Source of the DNA: Hydrogenophilus sp.
GTDB taxonomy: Bacteria > Pseudomonadota > Gammaproteobacteria > Burkholderiales > Thiobacillaceae
Reading direction: 5' to 3'
Assembly: GCA_020725265.1 (NCBI GenBank)
Contig: DYFK01000023.1
Span: 1-52,501 of the forward strand
DNA: 52,501 nucleotides
How positions within the stretch are numbered: position 1 is the stretch's first letter; each line of letters opens with the position of its first letter. Below the pieces are notes generated by a model. The model saw only the letters and a program-made list of their open reading frames with translations, made no database searches and was not told the origin of the DNA. This document shows positions 8,440 to 19,124 of the stretch, one piece after another. A program made the translations under genes and the position numbers.

Positions 8440-8554
8440 TTCGATGACCTCCGTATTGTGCGTGCGCCTCCAGGGGCACCGCGAATTATGCCAGTGCTCG
8501 CGCCGCGCCGGCGTCGGGCATTCCCCGCCGGAGAGGCCCTGGCATGCGACCGCG

Positions 8555-10186
<1,632 letters not shown>

Positions 10187-10354
10187 CGATTCGGGGTGGG
10201 GGGCGGATGCCGGATCATAGCAATCCGTCGGCTGGGCGGCGCGGCGGATTCCGCGTGTCCGGCCCCATGTGGCCGATTTCGCGGCGCTGGTCCGAACCCG
10301 GTTTCGCCATCCCTATCTAGAATCCGGTTACCGCAACCACTTTCGCTCATTCAC

Positions 10355-12112
10355 GTGTCCACCGCGTCGTTGTCATGCCGTTGCCTGTCGGTCGTCCTGT
10401 TCTGCGCCCTGTCGTGGACCGGGCCGGCGCGCGCGCTGAGCGTCGAGGTGAACGCGCCGGACGGGCTGGAGGCGCTGCTGGACCGGTATCTCGACGCCGC
10501 GCGCGCGGCCCGGCTGGGCGAGACCCTGGCCGACGAGGAGGTCGCGCGCCTGCGCGATCTGAGCCTGGCGACCGCGCGCGAACTGCTGGCGACCGAGGGC
10601 TATTTCTCGCCGACCATCGACAGCCGGATGACTCGCGCGGAGACCGGCTGGCATCTGCGCTTCACGGTCACGCCGGGGCCGCGCGCGCTGATCCGCGCGG
10701 TCGACATCGGTTTTCTCGGCGCGATCGCCGAGGCCGGCACGGCGCGTCCGCGCGGGCGCTTCGGGCGCGCCGAGCGCGAATTCCCGCTCAAACCCGGCAT
10801 GCCGTTCCGTCAGGAAGACTGGACCGCGGCCAAGGCCGCGTTGCTGGCGCCGCTGCTGGCCGATCGCTATCCGGCCGCGCGCCTGGCGGCCAGCGAGGCG
10901 CGCGTCGATCCGGAGGCGAGCGTGGTTGATCTGAGCCTGAGCGTGGACAGCGGACCGGCCTTCTTCCATGGCCGGCCGTTGATCACCGGCGCCCGCCGCT
11001 ATCCCGAGTCGATCATCCACAACCTGAACCCGGCCCGGCCGGGGCAGCCGGTGCGCCAGCAGGACCTGCTCGATTACCAGGCGGCGCTGGAGGCCAGCGG
11101 CTATTACGCGCGGGCGAGCGTGCGCGTCGATGTCGACCCGGCGCTGGCGGCGGCGGCGCCGATCCGGGTCGAGGTGGAGGAGCGACCGGAAAAGCTGTTC
11201 AGCATCGGCGCCGGCGTCAGTACCGACACCGGCGCGCGCGCGCGGTCGTCGTGGCTGCACCGGAACGTGCTCGATCGCGGTCTGCGCCTGAAATTCGACG
11301 CCAGCCTGGAGTCGGCGCGCCAGACCGGCGAGACCGAGCTGGCCTGGCCGCGTTCGGCCGATGGCTACGACCACGCTGTCGGCCTGCGGCTGAAGCGGGA
11401 GGACATCAAGGGCCAGGAAAGCCTGGCCACGGTGGCGGCGCTCAGACGGGCCAGGTCGCGCGGTTTGATCGAAACCGCGTGGACGCTGCAATACCAGACC
11501 GAACGGAAGACGCTCGGCAGCCAGCCGGAACAGCGCAACCAGGCCCTGACCGTCAACCATGCCTGGATCCGGCGCGAACTCGGGCGGGGCTTCTATCCAC
11601 GCCGCGGCCATGTCCTCGATCTGCGCGTCGGTGGCGCCGCCGAGGCGTTGTGGTCGGACACCAGCTTCCTGCGCCTGCATGCCCGTCACACCCGCTACCT
11701 GCCGGTTGGCGAGCGTGGCCGCCTGCTGCTGCGTGGCGAACTCGGTGGCGTGCTGGCGAAGACCCGCGATGGCATTCCCACGGATTTCCTGTTCCGCGCC
11801 GGCGGCGACAACTCGGTGCGCGGCTACGCCTATCAGAGCCTGGGACGCACGCTCGACGGCGGCGTCGCCTCGGTGCGTTATCTGGCCACCGGCAGCGTCG
11901 AGTACAACCATTTCCCGCCGGGCGACTGGGGGCTGGCGCTGTTCGTCGACGCCGGTGACGCCGCCGACAGTCCCGGCGCGCTGTCGCCGGTGTTCGGCTA
12001 CGGCGTCGGCGCGCGTTACCGCTCGCCGGTCGGGCCGATCAACCTGGATCTGGCCTATGGCGAGGCCACCGGCGAATTGCGTCTGCACTTTTCGCTCGGA
12101 GTGTCGTTTTGA
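10355..12112 (+). CDS. tamA: Outer-membrane translocation/assembly protein TamA (BamA/Omp85 family)
   Basis: About 585 residues, close to the 577 of E. coli TamA. A signal peptide (cleavage near GPARA-LS) is followed by POTRA-type repeats and a C-terminal Omp85 beta-barrel with the conserved FRAGGDNSVRGYAYQSLG segment and a final aromatic strand LHFSLGVSF. TamA is the outer-membrane half of the TAM complex, which helps insert some outer-membrane proteins and moves phospholipid. The start is the GTG at 10355, chosen because it opens the signal peptide. No clear ribosome site is seen, and the same frame is open far upstream only because it runs antisense to the regulator gene. It overlaps tamB by 4 bp. 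Confidence 0.93.
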   Translation: MSTASLSCRCLSVVLFCALSWTGPARALSVEVNAPDGLEALLDRYLDAARAARLGETLADEEVARLRDLSLATARELLATEGYFSPTIDSRMTRAETGWHLRFTVTPGPRALIRAVDIGFLGAIAEAGTARPRGRFGRAEREFPLKPGMPFRQEDWTAAKAALLAPLLADRYPAARLAASEARVDPEASVVDLSLSVDSGPAFFHGRPLITGARRYPESIIHNLNPARPGQPVRQQDLLDYQAALEASGYYARASVRVDVDPALAAAAPIRVEVEERPEKLFSIGAGVSTDTGARARSSWLHRNVLDRGLRLKFDASLESARQTGETELAWPRSADGYDHAVGLRLKREDIKGQESLATVAALRRARSRGLIETAWTLQYQTERKTLGSQPEQRNQALTVNHAWIRRELGRGFYPRRGHVLDLRVGGAAEALWSDTSFLRLHARHTRYLPVGERGRLLLRGELGGVLAKTRDGIPTDFLFRAGGDNSVRGYAYQSLGRTLDGGVASVRYLATGSVEYNHFPPGDWGLALFVDAGDAADSPGALSPVFGYGVGARYRSPVGPINLDLAYGEATGELRLHFSLGVSF

Positions 12113-15100
12113 CGCGGCGGGCTCGCGCGCTGGCGATGTTCGCCGGCCTGTTCGCGCTGGCGTTGGCGGCGCTGGTCGCGGCCGGCGCCTGGGTGCTGGG
12201 CAGCGACGAAGGCTTCCGCTGGCTGACCCGGGCGGTGACCACGCTGAGCGGCGAGCGCATCCGTTTCGAGGGCGTCGAGGGCCATCCGGGCGTGCCGATC
12301 GGCGTCGAACGACTCAGTATCGACACCACCGATTTCCGCCTGGAAATCACCGGCCTGAACCTGCGCTGGCGGCCGCGCGCGCTCTGGCAACGCCGGCTGG
12401 AGATCGATGCGCTGACGGCGCGCGGCGTTGATCTCGAGATCCTCGGCGAGGATTCCACGCCGCCGGTTCCGCCGGCCAGCCTGCGCGCGCCGCTCGATCT
12501 TCATCTGCGCGCGTTCGATCTGGCGCGGCTGCAAGCGCGCCGGGGTGGCCGGATGCTGGTCCTGGAAAACCTGCGCGGCGGCCTCGACGGCGGTGGCGAC
12601 CGCTACTGGCTGGCCGGCCTTACCGGACACCTGGCCGGAGCCGGGCTGAGTGGCGAACTGGAGCTCGCCAAGGACGCGCCGTTCGCGCTGCGCGGCGACT
12701 TCAGCGCGGTCTGGCCGGAACCCGGGTCGGGGCGGGCCGCGCTGGCGCTGACCGGCAACCTGTCGGCGCTGGATTTCCGGCTCGACGCCAGCGCCCAGGA
12801 CATGCGCTTCCGGGCCGATGGCGCGGCGGCGCCGTTCGCCGAAATTCTCGTGCCGCGCCTGCTGGTGGCCGGGGAGGGCATCGATCCGAGCCGGCTCCGG
12901 GCCGACGCGCCGCGCGCCGATCTGGCCTTTTCCGGGGTGTTCGAAGGGCAGCCGGGCGAGCGCCTGCTCGGTACCTTCAGCCTGAGCAACCGCCTGGCCG
13001 GGCGCCTGGACCAGAATCTTCTGCCCCTGGCCAACCTGACCGGCGCCGTGCATGGCGACACCGATCGGGCCGATTTCAGCGCGCTGCTGGTCGATCTGGG
13101 CGCCGCCGGCCGGCTGACCGGCGGCGGCCACTGGCGCGACGGCCGGGTGACGCTCGACCTGGCCGGCGGCAACCTGAATCTGGCCGGGCTGCATCGCGCC
13201 GCGCGCGCCACCCGGCTGGCGGCGGACCTGCGCCTGGAGGGCGACGCCGACGGTCAGACGGTCGCCGGCGAACTGCGCGAGGTCTGGGGGCAAGGCCGTT
13301 TCCGTCTGTCCCATGCCGATGGCGAATTGCGCCTGGAGGCGGCCGATTTCAGCGGTCAGGCCGGCCGGCTGACGGCCACGGGCTGGCTGCGGCTGGATGC
13401 CAGCCGGGCCTTTGCCGTCGAGTTCGACGCCAGCCGGATCAATCCGGCGCGTTTCGTCGAGTTTCCGCGCGCGCGCCTGAACGCGCGTGGCCGGGCGCAA
13501 GGCACGTTGATGCCGGCGCCGGAGCTGGATGTCGATTTCGTCCTGCCGGCCGGTGAACTGGCTGGCCGGCCGGTCAGGGGACATGGCCGCCTGAGCTATC
13601 GGGACCGTCACCTCGCCGATGCCGACATCGATCTCGATCTGGCCGGCAACCGGGCCAGATTCCAGGGCAGCCTGGGACGCGCCGGCGACCGCCTGCGCTG
13701 GGAGATCGACGCGCCGGCGCTGGCGCGCCTGCATCCGGACTTGGGGGGGCGCCTGGCCGGCGCCGGCGGTCTTGGCGGTCTTGGCGGTTTCGGCGACTTC
13801 GATGACGGCGCCGGTCCGCCGTGGCTCGAAGCCGATCTGACCGGCGCCGACCTGCGCCTGCCCGGCGGCATCGCCACCGACCGCCTGGAAGCGCGGTTGA
13901 ACCTGCGCGCCGCTGTCGGCGCGCCGTTCGAGGGCCGGATCGACGCTCGCGGCGTCGCCTTCGGCGACCTGCGCCTGCAAGCGTTGCGCGCCGATGCGAG
14001 CGGTCGCGGCGATGCCCACGTCCTGAGCGTGGACGCCAGCCTGCCGGACTGGCGACTGCGCGCCGAGCTGGCCGGCGGCTTCGATCCGGCACGGAAATGG
14101 CGCGGGCAATTACGCCAGGCGGAACTGCTCGGCCGCTGGCCGATGACCCTGGCCGCGCCGGCCGGACTGACGCTGTCGCCGGAACGCCAGGAAATCGAGG
14201 GTCTCGATCTGGATCTGGCCGGCGGCCGACTGATCGTCGAACACTTCCGGCATCAGGATGGCCGCTTCGCCAGCCAGGGCCGCTACGCCGATCTGCCGCT
14301 GGCGCCGCTGCTGGCGCTGGCGGAATCGCGACCGGCGTTCACCACCGACCTGCGCGTCGATGGCGACTGGGATCTGCGCGTCGGTGACCACCTCGACGGT
14401 CGCGCCAGCCTGCGCCGTCGGAGCGGCGATCTGCGTTTGGACCGGCCGGCGCTATCGTTGGGATTGACGGCGCTCACGCTCGATCTGGACGCCGGGCCTG
14501 GCCGGATCGGCGCGCGCCTGGCCGTCGACAGCCGGGAGCTCGGCGGCCTGCGTGGCGAAGGCCGCGCCACGCGCGCGCGCGAGGGGGATTTTCCCGCCCT
14601 GGCGCGCGCGGGTGACTTCAGTACGCTGGCGCGCGCCGTGCCGCTGAGCTGGACGGCGCGTTTTGATCTGCCCGACCTGCGGCCGTTCAAGCCCTACCTG
14701 CCGCCCGGCTTGCGCGTCGATGCCCGCCTCCGGGGCCGGCTCGATGGTGGCGGCAGCCTGGCGGCGCCGCGTATCGAGGGCGAGCTGGTCGCCGAAGCGA
14801 TTCGCCTGGCCCTGCCCGAGGAGGGCGTGGCGATCGACGATGGCCGGATCGAGCTCGGTTTCGACAAGGATCGTGTCCATGTCCGTGACGGCCTCCTCAA
14901 AGCCGGCGCCGGCCGGGTCGTGGTCGCCGGTGAGGCGCGGCCGGGTCTCGGCCAGGCCGGCATCCGCCTGACGTTCGAGAAATTTCCGGCCAGCCAGCGC
15001 GGTGATCGACGCATCGTCGTTTCCGGCGCCACCCGGCTCGATTTCGAGCGCGAACGCCTGCGTCTGAGCGGCGGGCTCAGGGTCGATCGCGCTCGCCTGG

Positions 15101-15900
15101 AAACGCCGGAAGCGAGCCGGCCGACGCTGTCGGCGGACGTCGTCGTGGTCGGCCGGCCGCCGCGCGAGCAGCCGGCCGCCCGGCGCTATCCGCTCGACCT
15201 TGACCTCGATCTCGACCTGGGTGGCGATTTCCTGTTCAAGGGCGGTGGCCTCGACGCTCGACTGGGCGGCCGTCTGCGCGTGTTCACCGTCGACCAGACC
15301 TTGCGCGGCGAAGGCCGCGTCCAGGTGGAGACCGGCCGCTACGCGGCCTACGGACAATCGCTGGCGATCGAGCGTGGCGTGCTCGCCTTCGCCGGGCCGA
15401 TCGACAACCCCGGCCTAGACATCCTGGCGGTGCGCGAGACCGCCACGGTCAAGGCCGGCGTCCAGGTCCGGGGCACGGCGCGCCGGCCGTTGGTGACGCT
15501 GTATTCCGAGCCGCCGCTGCCGGATACCGAGAAACTGGCCTGGCTGGTGCTCGGCCATGGCCTGGACACCGGTGGAGAGCGGGAATTCGCGTTGCTTCAG
15601 GTCGCCGTCGGCACGCTGCTTGGTCAGGCGGAGTCGGTAACCATGCAGGCCCGGCTGGCGGACGCGCTGCATATCGACAGCTTCAGCCTGCGCGCCGGCG
15701 AGGGTGAGGATCTGTCGAGCAGCGTCCTCCGCGTCGGCAAGCGGCTGTCGTCGCGCGCCACGCTCAGTTACGAGCAGAGCCTGGATGGCCTCGACCAGGT
15801 GGTCAAGGTGATCTACCAATGGACTCCGCGCGTGCGCCTGGAAGCGCAAACCGGCCAGCGCGGCAGTTTTGATGCCTTCTATACCGTCGAATACGATTGA
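12109..15900 (+). CDS. tamB: Translocation/assembly inner-membrane-anchored protein TamB
   Basis: 1263 residues: one N-terminal signal anchor (about 8-28), a very long beta-rich AsmA/TamB-type body and the C-terminal DUF490 domain ending in FDAFYTVEYD. TamB bridges the periplasm from the inner membrane to TamA and belongs to the bridge-like lipid transfer proteins. It starts with TTG overlapping the tamA stop (TTGA) and preceded by GGAG, so translation is coupled. An ATG at 12136 is the alternative. Two low-complexity spots are visible: a Gly-rich stretch GGLGGLGGFGDFDD near residue 555 and a tandem 9-codon duplication (GDFPALARA, GDFSTLARA) near residue 830. Confidence 0.93.
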   Translation: MTRRARALAMFAGLFALALAALVAAGAWVLGSDEGFRWLTRAVTTLSGERIRFEGVEGHPGVPIGVERLSIDTTDFRLEITGLNLRWRPRALWQRRLEIDALTARGVDLEILGEDSTPPVPPASLRAPLDLHLRAFDLARLQARRGGRMLVLENLRGGLDGGGDRYWLAGLTGHLAGAGLSGELELAKDAPFALRGDFSAVWPEPGSGRAALALTGNLSALDFRLDASAQDMRFRADGAAAPFAEILVPRLLVAGEGIDPSRLRADAPRADLAFSGVFEGQPGERLLGTFSLSNRLAGRLDQNLLPLANLTGAVHGDTDRADFSALLVDLGAAGRLTGGGHWRDGRVTLDLAGGNLNLAGLHRAARATRLAADLRLEGDADGQTVAGELREVWGQGRFRLSHADGELRLEAADFSGQAGRLTATGWLRLDASRAFAVEFDASRINPARFVEFPRARLNARGRAQGTLMPAPELDVDFVLPAGELAGRPVRGHGRLSYRDRHLADADIDLDLAGNRARFQGSLGRAGDRLRWEIDAPALARLHPDLGGRLAGAGGLGGLGGFGDFDDGAGPPWLEADLTGADLRLPGGIATDRLEARLNLRAAVGAPFEGRIDARGVAFGDLRLQALRADASGRGDAHVLSVDASLPDWRLRAELAGGFDPARKWRGQLRQAELLGRWPMTLAAPAGLTLSPERQEIEGLDLDLAGGRLIVEHFRHQDGRFASQGRYADLPLAPLLALAESRPAFTTDLRVDGDWDLRVGDHLDGRASLRRRSGDLRLDRPALSLGLTALTLDLDAGPGRIGARLAVDSRELGGLRGEGRATRAREGDFPALARAGDFSTLARAVPLSWTARFDLPDLRPFKPYLPPGLRVDARLRGRLDGGGSLAAPRIEGELVAEAIRLALPEEGVAIDDGRIELGFDKDRVHVRDGLLKAGAGRVVVAGEARPGLGQAGIRLTFEKFPASQRGDRRIVVSGATRLDFERERLRLSGGLRVDRARLETPEASRPTLSADVVVVGRPPREQPAARRYPLDLDLDLDLGGDFLFKGGGLDARLGGRLRVFTVDQTLRGEGRVQVETGRYAAYGQSLAIERGVLAFAGPIDNPGLDILAVRETATVKAGVQVRGTARRPLVTLYSEPPLPDTEKLAWLVLGHGLDTGGEREFALLQVAVGTLLGQAESVTMQARLADALHIDSFSLRAGEGEDLSSSVLRVGKRLSSRATLSYEQSLDGLDQVVKVIYQWTPRVRLEAQTGQRGSFDAFYTVEYD

Positions 15901-16011
15901 TGCGATTGATCGCGTGATCGGCCGGGCATCGATAGGCATCCGCCGTTGTCAGGCGGCATACTTCAGGGTTTGACCCGATCCACCGGTTGCAACCACGGAG
16001 ACCCGACGAAC

Positions 16012-16938
16012 ATGGCCGAACCCGAGAAATGCAGCATCGATTTCACCCGCTGCGCCCTGTCCGCGCTGCATACGCTCGACGTCGCCATCGCCAACCACAT
16101 GGATTGGTTGCGGCACCTGCATCGCACCCTGGTCTGCGCAGGCAAGGGCAATCCCGACGATCTCGCCGCCGACGCGCACTGCCGCTGCCGGTTCGGCCAG
16201 TGGTACTACGGCCAGGGCATGGCCGATCTCGGCAACGAACCGGGCTACCGGGCCATCGAGGGCGTGCATCGCGACATGCATGTCGCCGCCGCCCGTCTGC
16301 TGGCCCGGCATGACGCCGGCGAGGCCGTCGACGTCGGCGAGTACGACGTCTTCATGGAACACGCGGTCGGCTTCAAGCAGCGGGTGCGCCTGTTCCAGTA
16401 CGAAATCATGAACCGTGTCTGCGTGGTCGACCAGTTGACCGGCGTCTGGAACCGCCACGCCATGCATCTGCGCCTGGCCGAGGAACAGGAGCGCATCCAG
16501 CGTGGCGGCCCCGCCGCCGTCCTCTGCATGATGGACATCGATCATTTCAAGCTGGTCAACGATGGTCATGGTCATCGCGCCGGCGATGTCGTCCTGCAGG
16601 AGGTGGCCGCCTTCTTCTCCCGGCGCCTGCGCCGTTACGACGCGGTGTTCCGCTTCGGTGGCGAGGAGTTCCTGATCTGCTTGCCGGCCACCACGATCGG
16701 CGACGCCCGGACCCTGCTCGACCGGATGCGCGCGGAATTGTCCGGTACCGATATCGCCGTCGCCGACACCTGCCTGCGGGTGACCGCCTCGCTCGGCCTG
16801 GCCGTGCTGGGGCCACGTTCGACCGTCGAGGATGCGATCGAATGGGCCGACCACGCCTTGCTGGTGGCCAAGGCCAGCGGTCGCGACCAGGTCCGCGTCT
16901 GGGATGGCGAGCTCGACGCGGACGTTGGTTCCGACTGA
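16012..16938 (+). CDS. Diguanylate cyclase with N-terminal CZB zinc-sensor domain (DgcZ-like)
   Basis: 308 residues, same architecture as E. coli DgcZ (YdeH). The CZB domain ligands are His29, Cys59, His86 and His90, with exactly the spacing of DgcZ His22/Cys52/His79/His83. The GGDEF domain has GGEEF at 216-220, an intact allosteric I-site RRYD (207-210) five residues before it, and the metal-site segment MMDIDHFK. The expected role is c-di-GMP synthesis inhibited by zinc bound to CZB. The start at 16012 has CGGAG 11 nt upstream; an in-frame earlier start at 15946 lacks support. It follows tamB by 111 bp. Confidence 0.9.
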   Translation: MAEPEKCSIDFTRCALSALHTLDVAIANHMDWLRHLHRTLVCAGKGNPDDLAADAHCRCRFGQWYYGQGMADLGNEPGYRAIEGVHRDMHVAAARLLARHDAGEAVDVGEYDVFMEHAVGFKQRVRLFQYEIMNRVCVVDQLTGVWNRHAMHLRLAEEQERIQRGGPAAVLCMMDIDHFKLVNDGHGHRAGDVVLQEVAAFFSRRLRRYDAVFRFGGEEFLICLPATTIGDARTLLDRMRAELSGTDIAVADTCLRVTASLGLAVLGPRSTVEDAIEWADHALLVAKASGRDQVRVWDGELDADVGSD

Positions 16939-17074
16939 CAAGGCCGGACGAATTGCTTTCCTGGATTTTCCAAATTGTTATCAATGTGTTGAATTTCGCC
17001 AGCCCGTCATCGCCGCTTGCCGGAGTCGTCGGCTTCCGGCATGGTGACCGGCCCCATCCCGTCCGGAGACTGTC

Positions 17075-17533
17075 ATGACCTTGTCGATCATCCTGCTTGT
17101 CGTCCTGCATCTGCTCGCCGCCGTGGCCTGGGTGGGCGGCATGCTGTTCGCGCACATGGCGCTGCGTCCGAGCGTCATGGAACTGGAGCCGCCGGTCCGG
17201 CTGGCGTTGTGGTCGCGCGTGTTCACGCGCTTCTTCCGGCTGGTCTGGGCGAGCGTGGCGATCCTGCTGGTCAGCGGCCACGCGCTGCTGGCCATCGGTG
17301 TCGGCGCCGGTTCGCACGCGGTGCTGACCATGGCCGCGCTCGGCTGGGTCATGGCCGCGCTGTTCGCCTATCTGTATTTCCGCCCCTGGGCGCGGCTGCG
17401 CGCGGCCCTGGCCGAGGCTGACATTCCCCGCGCGGCGGCGGCCCAGAACGGCATCCGGCGGATCGTCGCGACCAATCTGACCCTGGGCGTGATCGTCTGC
17501 GCGCTCGGTGGCATGGCTCGCTATCTTGGCTGA
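17075..17533 (+). CDS. CopD-family integral membrane protein
   Basis: 152 residues with four predicted transmembrane helices. The first contains the family signature LLAAVAWVGGMLFAHMALRP with its conserved His and Trp-Val-Gly-Gly; a second conserved segment is LLVSGHALL. Proteins of this group are annotated as CopD-like putative copper or haem-related membrane proteins, but function is not established for the short forms. CCGGAGA precedes the ATG. It is transcribed in the same direction as the cyanate operon, yet separated by 229 bp that hold a dedicated promoter region. No CopC partner is nearby. Confidence 0.7.
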   Translation: MTLSIILLVVLHLLAAVAWVGGMLFAHMALRPSVMELEPPVRLALWSRVFTRFFRLVWASVAILLVSGHALLAIGVGAGSHAVLTMAALGWVMAALFAYLYFRPWARLRAALAEADIPRAAAAQNGIRRIVATNLTLGVIVCALGGMARYLG

Positions 17534-17576
17534 GCGCATGCGGCAACGCCGGATTCATGGGCATCGCGCGCGGCCG

Positions 17577-17593
17577 CGCACCGTTCTGGTGCG
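17577..17593. promoter_or_regulatory. NtrC-type binding site upstream of the cyanate operon
   Basis: CGCACC-GTTCT-GGTGCG is a perfect 6-5-6 inverted repeat matching the NtrC consensus core GCACC-N5-GGTGC. Its centre is about 125 bp upstream of the -24/-12 element, a typical enhancer distance. Flanking GCGCGGC and GCCGCGC could extend it into an RNA hairpin after the CopD-like gene, which is the alternative reading. No T-tract follows. Confidence 0.55.
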
Positions 17594-17700
17594 AAGCCGC
17601 GCGGGCGACCCGCGGCCATCCCGCGCGTGATCCGGCGGTAATCCGGAGCGGACCCGGCCACGCCGGGGTTTGTTGACAATCTTTTGAGTATTGCTTCGAG

Positions 17701-17717
17701 CTGGCACGATTGCTGCT
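17701..17717 (+). promoter_or_regulatory. Sigma-54 (-24/-12) promoter of the cyanate operon
   Basis: CTGGCACGATTGCTGCT matches TGGCACG-N4-TTGCW at every position but one (C for the first T of TTGC). GG at 17703-17704 and GC at 17715-17716 have the required spacing. Transcription would begin near 17727, leaving a leader of about 36 nt before the ATG at 17763. Sigma-54 promoters need an AAA+ activator; an NtrC-type site lies upstream. Confidence 0.7.
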
Positions 17718-17721
17718 GTTT

Positions 17722-17746
17722 GTCGAACACCCGACCACTGTTCGAC
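17722..17746 (+). promoter_or_regulatory. Inverted repeat in the leader of the cyanate operon
   Basis: GTCGAACA (17722-17729) and TGTTCGAC (17739-17746) are perfect 8-nt inverted copies separated by 9 nt. They span the predicted start site and end just before the ribosome site AGAGGAG. This could be a repressor operator or a short leader hairpin limiting translation; the sequence does not decide. Confidence 0.5.
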
Positions 17747-17762
17747 GAGAGGAGTAGCAAAA

Positions 17763-19121
17763 ATGTCCGGTTTCAATAATCCCTTCAATCCCAAAACCCG
17801 ACTGCGGCGCGGCGGTTGCAGTTGCGGCCGCCATCACGATCAGGCCGAGCACGACGCCGAGGTGAACGGCGCCGAAGCCGCGGTCGACCGGGTGGTCGAA
17901 TCGACCCTGGTGCGCGCCCTGTTCCCGGAAGACAACCAGCGCCGGGCCTTTCTCCAGGCGGTTGGCGCCGGCACCGCGCTGGCGGCGATCTCCACGTTCT
18001 TCCCGCTGTCCGCCGCCAAGGCGCTGGCCCAGGAACCGGGGCCGCTGGAGAAGAAGAAGCTCAATATCGGCTTCATCCCGATCACCTGCGCGACGCCGAT
18101 CATCATGGCCGGGCCGATGGGCTTCTACGGCAAGCAGGGCCTGGACGTGACGCTGTCCAAGACCGCCGGTTGGGCGGTGGTGCGCGACAAGGTCATCAAC
18201 AAGGAATACGACGCCTCCCACATGCTCTCGCCGATGCCGCTGGCGATGAGCCTGGGCCTGGGCTCGCAGGCGATCGCCACCGACGTGGCCGCCATCGAGA
18301 ACATCAACGGCCAGGCCATCACCATGCACATCAAGCACAAGGACCGGATGGATCCGAAGGACTGGAAGGGCATGAAGTTCGGCCTGCCGTTCGACTATTC
18401 CATCCACAACCTGCTGTTGCGCTACTTCCTGGCCGAGCATGGCATCGATCCGGACAAGGACGTCGAGCTGCGCATCATGCCGCCGCCGGACATGGTGGCG
18501 AACCTGCGCGCCGGCAACATCGACGGCTTCCTCGGGCCGGAACCGTTCAACCAGCGCGCGGTGTTCGAGGGCGTCGGCTTCATCCACACGCTGTCGCGCG
18601 ACATCTGGGACGGCCACCCGTGCTGCGCCTTTGGCGTCTCCGAGGCCTTCGTCAAGGAAAATCCCAACACCTTCGCGGCGCTGTTCCGTTCCATCGCGCT
18701 GGCCACCGATTACGCCAACAAGGCCGAGAACCGGCCGGCGGTGATCAAGGCGATCGCGCCCGCCAACTACCTGAACCAGCCTGAGATCGTGCTGGAGCAG
18801 GTGATGACCGGCCGCTTCGCCGATGGCCTGGGCAACATCCGCAACGTGCCCGACCGGGTCGCCTTCGATCCGTTCCCGTGGCAGTCGATGGCGGTCTGGA
18901 TGCTGACCCAGCTCAAGCGCTGGGGCTACATCAAGGGCAACGTCAACTACAAGCAGATCGCGGAGAACGTGTTTCTGGCGACCGACGCGCGCAAGCGCAT
19001 GACCGAGCTGGGCATGAAGGCGCCGGCGTCCAACTACGCCAAGCACACGATCATGGGCAAGGTGTTCGACCCGGCCAAGCCGGAGGAATACCTGAGATCG
19101 TTCAAGATCCGGAAGGGGTGA
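17763..19121 (+). CDS. Cyanate/nitrate ABC transporter substrate-binding protein (NrtA/CynA family)
   Basis: 452 residues. Mature region has the NrtA/CmpA family fold (LNIGFIPITCATPIIMAGPMGFYGKQGL, GFLGPEPFNQRAV). Linkage to cyanase argues that cyanate is the main substrate; nitrate cannot be excluded. The N terminus is unusual: a Cys-Ser-Cys-Gly-x-His-His cluster (Cys19, Cys21, His24, His25) comes first, and a twin-arginine signal RRAFLQAVGAGTALAAISTFFP only at residues 60-81. A Tat signal normally sits near the N terminus, so about 55 residues stay cytoplasmic before export. Related NrtA-type proteins share this leader, so it is not a start error. AGAGGAG precedes the ATG. First gene of a four-gene operon. 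Confidence 0.85.
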   Translation: MSGFNNPFNPKTRLRRGGCSCGRHHDQAEHDAEVNGAEAAVDRVVESTLVRALFPEDNQRRAFLQAVGAGTALAAISTFFPLSAAKALAQEPGPLEKKKLNIGFIPITCATPIIMAGPMGFYGKQGLDVTLSKTAGWAVVRDKVINKEYDASHMLSPMPLAMSLGLGSQAIATDVAAIENINGQAITMHIKHKDRMDPKDWKGMKFGLPFDYSIHNLLLRYFLAEHGIDPDKDVELRIMPPPDMVANLRAGNIDGFLGPEPFNQRAVFEGVGFIHTLSRDIWDGHPCCAFGVSEAFVKENPNTFAALFRSIALATDYANKAENRPAVIKAIAPANYLNQPEIVLEQVMTGRFADGLGNIRNVPDRVAFDPFPWQSMAVWMLTQLKRWGYIKGNVNYKQIAENVFLATDARKRMTELGMKAPASNYAKHTIMGKVFDPAKPEEYLRSFKIRKG

Positions 19122-19124
19122 GCC

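Noticed and set aside
17673-17695. TTGACA at 17673 as a sigma-70 -35 box for the cyanate operon
   Set aside because: No -10-like hexamer occurs 16-18 bp downstream; the -24/-12 element fits better.
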